Assembly (NCBI GenBank): GCA_964542055.1
Contig: CAZITB010000102.1
Location: forward strand, 1 to 10,043
Reading direction: 5' to 3'
Length of the DNA: 10,043 bases
From: CAZITB01 sp964542055
Lineage (GTDB): Bacteria; Planctomycetota; Phycisphaerae; Sedimentisphaerales; CAMDDF01
Positions 1 to 6,504 of the stretch are shown here, piece after piece; the stretch's first letter is position 1, and every line of letters starts with the position of its first letter. The position numbers and the translations under genes were made by a program. Under the pieces are notes generated by a model that was not told where the DNA came from, searched no databases, and worked only from the letters and a program-made list of their open reading frames with translations.

Positions 1-471
1 ATCGCTGTAACACGTGCCGTTGAACCAGTCATAACCTAGCGGAGAAGTATAAATGTAAACATCTTTGTCATTCGAAGAGTTTTCAACCGATTTGCAGTCC
101 TGTGGTATAGGTTCACCAGCATCGCGTGCAATCAAAGCTTTCATGCGGAAATTTTCGTTTTCAAGAGGCACAGCACCAGCCGCGAAACCGCTCGGCCATT
201 TATCCTCATCATAAAGATACATTTTTAAACCGCATTTAATAGCCTGGTCCAATGCAGCATCAACAGCCTCAAACCAATGTTCTTTCATATAATCCGTAAT
301 AAGTCCAATACGTGAATGAATAAAGCCACCGCCCATACCTGCCTTGGCAAGCATCTCGACCTGGTCACGAACCTGTTGCGGTTCCATGATCTCGTTCCAG
401 CTCCAGAAAACAACAGGTCGATATTCAACTGGCGGATTTTGCAAAAGCTCATTTAATTTAAATCTGTCCAT
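1..471 (-). CDS. GH106-like glycoside hydrolase, N-terminal 157 residues (runs off left edge)
   Basis: The visible 157 residues are the N-terminus of a large glycoside-hydrolase-like protein. The frame starts at the ATG at 471, preceded by AGAGAG five bases upstream, and stays open to base 1. Recognisable motifs are YRPVVFWSWN (residues 17-26), GGGFIHSRIGL (47-57) and YLYDEDKWPSG (85-95). This succession (FWSWN, a Gly-rich strand followed by His-x-Arg, then YDE-x-x-WPSG) is typical of the TIM-barrel opening of GH106-like alpha-L-rhamnosidase relatives, many of which are annotated only as hypothetical glycosyl hydrolases. No signal peptide is visible, so a cytoplasmic role in cleaving imported oligosaccharides is possible. 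It is the last gene of the minus-strand cluster but lies 557 bp from the sulfatase, behind apparent integration debris, so it probably has its own promoter. Family assignment is from remembered motifs; the exact sugar specificity cannot be read because the catalytic domain is cut off. Confidence 0.75.
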   Translation of the reverse strand, partial: MDRFKLNELLQNPPVEYRPVVFWSWNEIMEPQQVRDQVEMLAKAGMGGGFIHSRIGLITDYMKEHWFEAVDAALDQAIKCGLKMYLYDEDKWPSGFAAGAVPLENENFRMKALIARDAGEPIPQDCKSVENSSNDKDVYIYTSPLGYDWFNGTCYSD

Positions 472-514
472 ACAATCTCTCTATAAAATTAAATTAACAG
501 ATACAAAAATAAAA

Positions 515-524
515 GAATGCATTC
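515..524. promoter_or_regulatory. 10-bp palindrome upstream of the GH106-like gene
   Basis: GAATGCATTC is a perfect self-complementary 10-mer located 44-53 bp upstream of the GH106-like start codon, inside the stretch where its promoter should lie. It could be a repressor half-site pair, but a 10-bp palindrome alone is weak evidence and no regulator gene is in the window. Confidence 0.25.
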
Positions 525-538
525 CATTCGGACCCAGA

Positions 539-565
539 TATTCGCATTTAACATAAATGTGAATA
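539..565. repeat. 27-bp inverted repeat with 12-bp arms
   Basis: The left arm TATTCGCATTTA (539-550) and right arm TAAATGTGAATA (554-565) are complementary at 11 of 12 positions around the 3-nt spacer ACA. The single exception (544 against 560) is a G-U wobble if transcribed on the plus strand and a C-A mismatch if transcribed on the minus strand. It sits 68-94 bp upstream of the GH106-like start codon and 24 bp from the tRNA remnant. No T-tract follows on either strand, so it is not a standard intrinsic terminator; a dyad operator, or a structure belonging to the lost integrated element, are the alternatives. Confidence 0.5.
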
Positions 566-588
566 GTTTAACATTCTATCTAAAGTAG

Positions 589-631
589 TACGCCCGCCAG
601 GATTTAAACCTGGGGATCTACGGATTACAAA
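589..631 (-). pseudogene. Degenerate 3' half of a tRNA gene (Thr-TGT-like), possible attachment-site remnant
   Basis: Read on the minus strand, this has TTTGTAATCCGT (anticodon-loop and 3' stem side), AGATC (variable region), a perfect 5-bp T stem CCAGG/CCTGG around the loop TTTAAAT, then CGGGCGT and A (3' acceptor strand and discriminator). The loop would be TTCAAAT in a working tRNA, so the nearly invariant C56 is T here. There is also one extra base before the T stem, and the anticodon loop reads as 8 nt. No matching 5' half (D arm, or acceptor strand ACGCCCG) exists in the following 150 bases, and no CCA is encoded. tRNA 3' halves ending in the anticodon loop are the classical footprint of tyrosine-recombinase integration. 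The Thr identity is tentative. Confidence 0.5.
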
Positions 632-753
632 GTCATTCAATTAAGTTTGCAAATATTTTTCTGTTAAACCATAACAACTTTAAGTTTTTTGGTGACAATA
701 TGTTACAGTTGACATTTGAGGATATAATAAGTCATCAAGTCCCGATTGTCAAA

Positions 754-1010
754 TCAAAAGTCATAGGGAAAGTTATAAAAAGCCAATTTTCCGTTATTGT
801 TTTCAATCATACTTAAGATATACTCATTGAGCAGGTTTTCTAGCAACTTTTGCTTACCGTTTGAAGTTTAGCTTCACCATTTTTGATAGTGAATTCAAGT
901 TCCTTAAGCCTATTTGTCAGTTTCTATGGCATACCTTCTGATAAGTTCTCGGCAAATGGAAAGGTACGTTCAATGCTATTGTTTACGTTATTGCGAGGTG
1001 TAATGTTTAT
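754..1010 (-). pseudogene. Possible decayed coding sequence, coiled-coil-like, unidentified
   Basis: Downstream of the sulfatase on the minus strand, two frames give protein-like text interrupted by stops and a shift. One frame (about 1010-850) reads NNSIERTFPFAENLSEGMP, a stop, then KLTNRLKELEFTIKNGEAKL. The other (about 856-754) reads KLLENLLNEYILSMIENNN and ends FYNFPYDF before TGA at 754-756. The heptad-like Leu/Glu/Lys composition resembles the C-terminal coiled coils found in serine recombinases and several other families, but I recognise no specific family. With the tRNA fragment 120 bp away, a relic of a mobile-element gene is the simplest guess. Chance translation of AT-rich DNA is the alternative. 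The rest of 632-1028 shows no other structure I can support. Confidence 0.3.
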
Positions 1011-1028
1011 TGTCACTGAACAGTTTCT

Positions 1029-2444
1029 CTATTTTACTTTTTGTGCAAGATGAAAGAATCTATTTCGCATAGTTATTAGCACATCTTTGTACTCTGGATG
1101 GGTTGCAAAGTTGATAGTTTCATCAGGGTCAACTTTTAAGTCCCAAAGAGTTTCATAGACAGGCTGTTGTGTTATCCACCGAGTATACTTGTAACGTTTT
1201 CCAATTATCCCCTCTGTTTTTGGAATTCCTTCATGGTCTAAGAGGTGTTCATAAAAGAAATCTTTACGTAAATTTTTCTTTTTATCTCTTATAATTGGCA
1301 AAAGGGATCGGCCCTGAATTTTCTTAGGTGCAGTAATACTTGCAAAATCTAGTATGGTTGGTGCTAAATCAATATTTAGAGCCATTTGCTGACGTATAGT
1401 GCCTTGAGTATTTTTGAATCTGGGGTCATATATGATTAGAGGAATCCTTATAGATTCTTCGTGAGGGTACCATTTGCCAGCAAGACCATGTTCGCCAAGA
1501 TAGAAACCATTATCGCTTGTGTAAATTATAATCGTGTTATCTGCTGCATTTATTTGTTCGAGTTTATTGCGTATGCGACCAATCTCAATATCTATTCCAT
1601 ATATAAGTGTATGATATTTCCGAACCATTTTCTGGTAAAGTTGGGGTGATGAAAATCTGATCTTCCATCTTTTTCTTGCTTCATTATTTTTTTTTAAAAA
1701 ATCTGGTAAGTTCTCCCAATATTTTCGGTTTGCCTTTTTAGGAGGACTAAACTCGGTATCTTTATATATGTCATCATAAAAAGGATCTGTTATAAACTGT
1801 CTTGGGTCGCCGTCTTGACAATGAGGCGCCTTGAAACTTACAGAAAGACAGAATGGTTGCTCTTGATTGCAAGAATCAAGAAATTCAAGGGAGTCATTTC
1901 CAAGTTTTCTGGTAAGATGTATGGGTTTGCCTTCTTCGTTTGTGTGTCCTTGGTATCTTCCCCAGCCGGACCAGCCTGCCCAATAATCATATTCATAATT
2001 GGGCAGGTTTTCGGCGCCTATGCCATATTTGCCTACAAACCCAATTCTGTAGCCGTTTTTTTTCATAAGCATTGGGTAAGTATTGGCGAGCTGATCTGGG
2101 GTTAGCTGTTTATTAAAACCGTGAATACCAGTTCGCCGAGCGTATTGGCCTGTCATTATAGATGCGCGACTCGGCCCGCAAATACTGCTGGTAACACGAG
2201 TGTTTGAAAACATAACACCTTTAGATACTAAATCATCAATATTTGGTGTTTTTAATATAGGATTTATGCAGCCTAACGAATCCCATCTCTGATCATCTGT
2301 AAGGATAAATATTATATTGGGACTTCTATCGTTTTTTTTCTCTCTATTTAGTTTATCAGTAGAGGTTTTATTGAAACACCCGCATGTAAAAAAAATAGAT
2401 AACGAACAAGTGGTACTTTTGAGAAATTCACGTCTACTTAACAT
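1029..2444 (-). CDS. Formylglycine-dependent type I sulfatase, exported
   Basis: This protein hydrolyses sulfate esters, here probably on a polysaccharide or its fragments. I choose the ATG at 2444 (471 aa) over the TTG at 2456, because GGA lies 7 bases upstream of the ATG. The leader has SRREFLK (residues 3-9), a twin-arginine-like motif, followed by a hydrophobic stretch and a Cys-Gly-Cys at 21-23 that may be a lipobox, so periplasmic or membrane-anchored location is likely. The sulfatase core is intact: metal ligands D50-D51 in LTDDQ, the maturation motif C89-G-P-S-R with C89 converted to formylglycine, KAPH at 205-208, D311-N312 in YTSDNG, and GKW with K324. The C-terminal ETLWDLKVDPDE block is typical of the family. 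The usual GKWH-like motif after the first half is GKYG here (138-141). Maturation by an anaerobic or aerobic sulfatase-maturating enzyme encoded elsewhere is implied. It is the last reading frame of the GH cluster, 292 bp after the upstream hydrolase. Confidence 0.95.
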   Translation of the reverse strand: MLSRREFLKSTTCSLSIFFTCGCFNKTSTDKLNREKKNDRSPNIIFILTDDQRWDSLGCINPILKTPNIDDLVSKGVMFSNTRVTSSICGPSRASIMTGQYARRTGIHGFNKQLTPDQLANTYPMLMKKNGYRIGFVGKYGIGAENLPNYEYDYWAGWSGWGRYQGHTNEEGKPIHLTRKLGNDSLEFLDSCNQEQPFCLSVSFKAPHCQDGDPRQFITDPFYDDIYKDTEFSPPKKANRKYWENLPDFLKKNNEARKRWKIRFSSPQLYQKMVRKYHTLIYGIDIEIGRIRNKLEQINAADNTIIIYTSDNGFYLGEHGLAGKWYPHEESIRIPLIIYDPRFKNTQGTIRQQMALNIDLAPTILDFASITAPKKIQGRSLLPIIRDKKKNLRKDFFYEHLLDHEGIPKTEGIIGKRYKYTRWITQQPVYETLWDLKVDPDETINFATHPEYKDVLITMRNRFFHLAQKVK

Positions 2445-2513
2445 TTTTTGTTCCAAGATGGATTGATTGGTCTTTAAATTCTGTCAAATCTTAAGGCAAG
2501 TTTGCTTCTTTAT

Positions 2514-2726
2514 TCAGGCAAGTCCTATTTTATGAATATCTTTATTAAAATCATCAAGCATATTTTCTCCAAATTTACATAAAAGTCCTAACCTATGCCA
2601 CTTCTTCTGAAAACAAACAGAACTAGCCCTGATTATGACAGTACTAAATATCTCGGGTTTCGATTCTAGAAGCTGAGGATTTTGACTTTTAGGTAATGGT
2701 GTATAAATTTGGTTATAAAATTCCAT
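2514..2726 (-). CDS. Hypothetical small protein, doubtful
   Basis: An open frame of 70 codons from the ATG at 2726 (72 from a TTG at 2732) occupies most of the gap between the shorter GH-A hydrolase and the sulfatase. Codon use is similar to that of its neighbours and the C-terminal part reads naturally (FGENMLDDFNKDIHKIGLA), but there is no Shine-Dalgarno sequence before either start, no signal peptide, no membrane segment and no family I recognise. It begins 10 bp after the upstream stop codon, so translational coupling is conceivable. It may equally be the remnant of a longer gene or a chance open frame. No other structure is visible in the 2445-2736 gap. Confidence 0.25.
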   Translation of the reverse strand: MEFYNQIYTPLPKSQNPQLLESKPEIFSTVIIRASSVCFQKKWHRLGLLCKFGENMLDDFNKDIHKIGLA

Positions 2727-2736
2727 AAGCAATCAT

Positions 2737-4188
2737 TTAATACCCAGAAACACAGTCTACGTCAAGATAACTTGGGTTATTTGTTGAGATGCCAGAAATG
2801 ACTATAATAACATAACTAGTGTTGGCATTCAATGTTGGAGCCCAAGGTCCAACCCAACTTTGGTAACTTTTAAATATCCATCCAGGGTTGTTATAAGTTG
2901 GACCAGCACTACTTTGTATATAGTTATAACTGCTGTCATATTCATAAATGCTGATCGTGATATTATTCATATTTGAACGGATGTATGCATTGACATAGAA
3001 CTTTTGGCCAGAAATTGCAGGAATATATGAGCTTACAAGCCATGCAGATCCTGAACTGCTATCTACTTGTACTCTTGCATAACGGTCGTTAGTAGCTGAA
3101 TCTGTGTTGCTTTGGCCTGAATAAAAACTGTATGGACTTGAAGAACCAGCTGACCAACCATTGGGAGTGCCTGTTCCTATCTCCATATCTGGATTGTATA
3201 CTGGAGTGCATTGTTCCGCCCAACCACCCATAACATCTTTTGGTGCGTTATGAGACCATCCAATGCCATGTGCTTCTGCGGGGGAGATTGTGCCATCCCA
3301 GAGCATCCAATGAAGACTGTAAGGAATGTTTTTGTTTGACGCACGCTGTATAATATCTATCACAATATTTTGTTGTTGGTCTTCAGATACTTGATCTGTC
3401 CGTGCTCCTAATTCTCCAATAATGCAGACAGCATTTGTATGTTTGCTAATTACCTGGTCATAGGCTTGCTCCAAATTCGAGTTTACACTCGCATATGGAT
3501 AACAATGAAAAGCTACGTAATCTAAAAGTTTACTTGACCCAAGGGCATAATCATATGCAGCATCGGAATCCTCAGGAACACGCATAACGGACAGCCCTTT
3601 CTTGCCAGAAGGTACATTGGTCCAAGTATAACAATAATCGAGATACCATCTCGAATTTATCTGGCGATCATACCACTCATTCTCATAATCATAGTACAAT
3701 ACTGCGTTTGCATGCGATGAATTCTCTACAGAGTCTATGAAACCATTCATCCAAGTTTGCACTGAACTGAGAAACGAACTGAAATCTACCCATCCGTCCA
3801 TCCACCAGCGATGTCCTGAATTTCCATTCCCAGAAGTATAAAGATTGTTTCCAAAAGCAATTACAACTTTCATATCACGCTCTTTGCAAAATCCCACCAA
3901 CTCAGGAAGATTAGATTTTGTTTCATTGAATGTACTCGAAAAAGTTGGACCAGAGAATCCGGTTTCTCCTGAGTGAAGAAGTAATCGTATACATTTACTT
4001 CCTAAACTGGCCATTTGATCCAAATCTCTTTTGACTACAGTTTTATTTGGGGTAGTCCAATTGGCATTTGTTAGAATATTAGCTGAGTAACCCTTAGGCC
4101 AGTAATTGAATCCTACATTGGTTCCAGCGAAAATAAATGGTGATAAATATAAAGTGAACAGTAAAGAAAGAGGAACTATTTTTTTCAT
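2737..4188 (-). CDS. Secreted clan GH-A (GH5-like) glycoside hydrolase with C-terminal carbohydrate-binding-like module
   Basis: The start is the ATG at 4188 (483 aa): it has GAAAGGA 8 bases upstream and gives an immediate signal peptide (1-21, cleavage after FIFA). An upstream in-frame start at 4242 would bury the leader. Residues 24-325 form the TIM barrel. Clan GH-A landmarks are present: R68 (strand 2), acid/base E171 in YDYENEW (167-172), H228-x-Y230, nucleophile E259 in IGELG, and aromatic W294/W297 in the strand-8 loop. The opening FNYWP (27-31) and the HRWWMD segment (126-131) resemble mannanase-like GH5 relatives (the COG3934-type group), so an endo-beta-mannanase-like retaining activity is plausible but not proven. 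Residues 332-483, beginning NPDME, form a beta-rich jelly-roll-like module resembling CBM4/9/CenC-type domains. It is a clear paralogue of the gene directly upstream but lacks that gene's N-terminal beta domain and dockerin. Confidence 0.88.
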   Translation of the reverse strand: MKKIVPLSLLFTLYLSPFIFAGTNVGFNYWPKGYSANILTNANWTTPNKTVVKRDLDQMASLGSKCIRLLLHSGETGFSGPTFSSTFNETKSNLPELVGFCKERDMKVVIAFGNNLYTSGNGNSGHRWWMDGWVDFSSFLSSVQTWMNGFIDSVENSSHANAVLYYDYENEWYDRQINSRWYLDYCYTWTNVPSGKKGLSVMRVPEDSDAAYDYALGSSKLLDYVAFHCYPYASVNSNLEQAYDQVISKHTNAVCIIGELGARTDQVSEDQQQNIVIDIIQRASNKNIPYSLHWMLWDGTISPAEAHGIGWSHNAPKDVMGGWAEQCTPVYNPDMEIGTGTPNGWSAGSSSPYSFYSGQSNTDSATNDRYARVQVDSSSGSAWLVSSYIPAISGQKFYVNAYIRSNMNNITISIYEYDSSYNYIQSSAGPTYNNPGWIFKSYQSWVGPWAPTLNANTSYVIIVISGISTNNPSYLDVDCVSGY

Positions 4189-4298
4189 GAGTCGGATCCT
4201 TTCAAACAAATTATCATTTAGATTTGAGCCTGAAATGTTCAAAATAAACTTATCGATTAATTACACCTCTCTTTCTGATAAGCTAAAGATTATCACTA

Positions 4299-4345
4299 AT
4301 TTCAAAAATCAAATTTTGAAATATCTCAACCTTATTATTTCAAAA
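4299..4345. repeat. Three copies of a 9-bp element upstream of the shorter GH-A gene
   Basis: ATTTCAAAA occurs at 4299-4307 and 4337-4345, and its exact reverse complement TTTTGAAAT at 4314-4322; the first and last-named copies form a perfect 9-bp inverted repeat around ATCAAA. The cluster lies 111-157 bp upstream of the hydrolase start codon at 4188. The 8-mer TTTTGAAA also occurs at 7602-7609, upstream of the prepilin-like gene. This could be a regulator binding array, though A/T-rich words recur by chance in DNA of this composition. Confidence 0.35.
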
Positions 4346-4380
4346 TAAAACCTGTAGATTGAACTGGCAGAAATTGTTTA

Positions 4381-4407
4381 AACTAATGAAAAACAATTCA
4401 TTTAGTT
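4381..4407 (-). terminator. Hairpin after the dockerin hydrolase, terminator-like but without T-tract
   Basis: On the plus strand AACTAATGAA (4381-4390) faces TTCATTTAGTT (4397-4407) around AAACAA, giving a 10-bp stem with one bulged T. It begins 18 bp downstream of the stop codon of the upstream hydrolase, in its transcript. No run of U follows, so a 3'-end-protecting or attenuating stem is as likely as intrinsic termination. Confidence 0.35.
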
Positions 4408-4424
4408 CAATGCAAGTTAGAAAT

Positions 4425-6398
4425 TTAATGTTTTTGAGAGTTCCAAAATTGTACAAATGTTGAAAAATCAAGAAAGTCAATAGTATCGTTATCGATAGAA
4501 GAAAGATTAAACTTACTCTTCCAATCAGGATGTCCTTTTTGCGTGAGCCAGCTAGCGGAAAAAGCCTGAAGGTCTATAATGTTGACGGCACCATCGTCAT
4601 TAAAATCTGCTCTAATCGCATTTTGATTACTAACGCTAGTTGAAACAGTATCGATATCAAGGTAAGATGAAGTTGTCGAATAATCTGCTTTCACAGAAAC
4701 AATTATATATTTAGTTTCTGGATATAGATTTAAATTAAAGGATCCTGCATTTTGAAGATAGTTGTACCATTTCCAAGTTGTTGGAGTAAATTCGGGTCCC
4801 TCACTTTTGGCTAACAAGTTCATAGAGTTGTCGTACTCTTCCACGGCCATGTGAATATTTTCCATAGAAGACCGAACAAAACAATTTAAAAAGAGTTTGC
4901 GACCACCTTCTATTGTCACTGGTTCAGAACTAATACAGGCTTTTCCAGATATTTGTTTACTTCTAAGTCGAGCACAAAAAGAACCAGTAGCAGCTTCACT
5001 ATTATATAAAAAATCAACGCCTATTGCTTCACCAGTCGTCCAGTTTTCAGGTTTATCATTTAGCAGGTTCTCCATATCAGGGTTCAATATTGGAGAAAAA
5101 AGTTCTGAAGCCGCGCCCATTACATCTTTAGGTTCATCAAATGTATATGCCCAACCATCACCCCCTGAAATATCTGAATCATGGAAACACCAGTTCATAT
5201 AATAAGAAATATTTTTATTTATTGAACGATTCATTAAATCCATAATAATATTTTCTTGTGAGGATTCGTAAGAAGAAGATTGGCAAGGATGACCGAATTC
5301 TCCCATCAAGACAGTAGAATTAGGGAAAATATTTTGTAATTGTTCGTAAGCAAGTTCTATATCGGCATGAGCTGGATAATAAGGATAACTGTGAAAATCA
5401 ACATAATCTAAATTCCTTTTTCCAATATCAGGATCAATGTTTATTGAAAGCTCATTGTGTAAATCATTTGCACCAGTTGGAATTCGCAAAATCGAACACC
5501 CTCTTTTGCCTTTAGGCACTTTTGTTCTGTCATATATTTCACGGATATACCAACCAGAATTAATTGCCTCACTATGCCATTCATTTTCATAGTCATACAT
5601 AATTACTGTTTCGCTGTATGGGCTTGATTCCACAGAATTCACAAAACCGTTTATCCAAAAAACTGTATCATTTAAAAATGTGTTAAAGTCCGAATAAGCA
5701 TCCATCCACCACCTATGATCTGGATTGCCGTTGCCTGCTGTATAAAAGTTATTACCAAAAGTTATGTTAACTTTGATTTTCCTTGCCTGGCAAAGACTTA
5801 AAAAATCAATAAGATTAGTTTTTTGTTCATAGAATTCACTGATAAAACCTCCACCCCATGGATAAAGTTTAAATCCACTTAGCTGCGGCCAGAACATTAG
5901 CCTTATAATTCCCACATTTAAACTAGCCATATGGTCAAGATCACTTTCAACTCTTGACCGTATTGTGGTCCAGTTTGCATTGTTTAGCGATTGGCATTTT
6001 AAATCTCCAGGCCAATAGTTAAAGCCAAGAGTGCTCGAAGAACCAAATTGCGTGGTAACACTTTTCCAGTCCAATAGAGTAGAATGTGAAGTTCCCTCAT
6101 AAAGTAGGAATACATAATAGTTTCCAGGTAAAATCCAGGGACAATCTACTGAGCCTTGAGTTGCTGTTGCTAACAATGATTCGGTATTTCCATTTACTGA
6201 AACCCATACCTGCGCAGAGTCAAAACCGCTTACTGACCAGGATATTGTTGAACTGCCTACATCACCTTCTTCAATCACTAAATGAGAGGGATTTGAGGAG
6301 ATTGTCCAAGAGGAGGCATAAGAATTGCTAGTGATTAAAAAAAACAAAGATAATGCAAGATAATAATGACAAAAATCTTTTAATAAATATCTGCACAT
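4425..6398 (-). CDS. Secreted multimodular clan GH-A (GH5-like) hydrolase with dockerin-like C-terminus
   Basis: 657 aa from the ATG at 6398, with GGGAG 8 bases upstream. Layout: signal peptide 1-28 (cleavage after SYA); beta-sandwich, Ig-like domain about 29-117; TIM barrel about 122-437; beta-rich carbohydrate-binding-like module about 438-587; dockerin-like pair of calcium-binding repeats about 595-657. Catalytic landmarks match the downstream paralogue: R166, acid/base E273 in YDYENEW (268-274), H336-x-Y338, nucleophile E367 in MGEFG and W403. The first dockerin repeat is near canonical, with D598-x-N600-x-D602-G and D609 followed by a hydrophobic helix; the second (about 630-652) is degenerate, with an insertion and few acidic ligands. 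A dockerin normally docks onto a cohesin in a scaffold or surface protein, but lone dockerin-like repeats are common in Planctomycetota exoenzymes and may have other roles. The FNYWP opening (126-130) points to a mannanase-like substrate, by inference. Confidence 0.9.
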   Translation of the reverse strand: MCRYLLKDFCHYYLALSLFFLITSNSYASSWTISSNPSHLVIEEGDVGSSTISWSVSGFDSAQVWVSVNGNTESLLATATQGSVDCPWILPGNYYVFLLYEGTSHSTLLDWKSVTTQFGSSSTLGFNYWPGDLKCQSLNNANWTTIRSRVESDLDHMASLNVGIIRLMFWPQLSGFKLYPWGGGFISEFYEQKTNLIDFLSLCQARKIKVNITFGNNFYTAGNGNPDHRWWMDAYSDFNTFLNDTVFWINGFVNSVESSPYSETVIMYDYENEWHSEAINSGWYIREIYDRTKVPKGKRGCSILRIPTGANDLHNELSINIDPDIGKRNLDYVDFHSYPYYPAHADIELAYEQLQNIFPNSTVLMGEFGHPCQSSSYESSQENIIMDLMNRSINKNISYYMNWCFHDSDISGGDGWAYTFDEPKDVMGAASELFSPILNPDMENLLNDKPENWTTGEAIGVDFLYNSEAATGSFCARLRSKQISGKACISSEPVTIEGGRKLFLNCFVRSSMENIHMAVEEYDNSMNLLAKSEGPEFTPTTWKWYNYLQNAGSFNLNLYPETKYIIVSVKADYSTTSSYLDIDTVSTSVSNQNAIRADFNDDGAVNIIDLQAFSASWLTQKGHPDWKSKFNLSSIDNDTIDFLDFSTFVQFWNSQKH

Positions 6399-6445
6399 AT
6401 TAAACGCTCCCTGTTAAATTATTTTTTGCTAAAGTTAAATTTTGA

Positions 6446-6470
6446 TAAAAACAAATCTTAACTTATTTGT
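6446..6470 (-). terminator. Weak AT-rich hairpin after the prepilin-like gene
   Basis: ACAAAT (6451-6456) and ATTTGT (6465-6470) form a 6-bp stem that on the minus strand is followed by a run of five T. A competing 7-bp pair, AAGTTAA (6432-6438) with TTAACTT (6458-6464), uses the same bases, so the two folds exclude each other. It lies 35-59 bp after the prepilin-like stop codon. Such a weak stem might partly terminate transcription before the hydrolase genes. Confidence 0.3.
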
Positions 6471-6504
6471 ATTTGAAATATGCCAGATATTCAGTTGATT
6501 CGTC

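Noticed and set aside
589..720. A complete tRNA gene on the minus strand
   Set aside because: No D arm or 5' acceptor strand complementary to CGGGCGT exists, the T loop lacks C56, and loop lengths are abnormal.
709..728. TTGACA and TATAAT close together, looking like a strong promoter
   Set aside because: The spacer is only 8 bp, far from 16-18 bp, and neither hexamer has a good partner at the right distance. No plus-strand gene follows.
1461..2105. Open frames on the plus strand inside the sulfatase
   Set aside because: They lack ribosome-binding sites and recognisable features and lie entirely over a strongly supported gene on the other strand.
4189..4242. Upstream in-frame start for the shorter hydrolase at 4242
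   Set aside because: It would place 18 polar residues before a normal signal peptide, and the ATG at 4188 has a proper ribosome-binding site.
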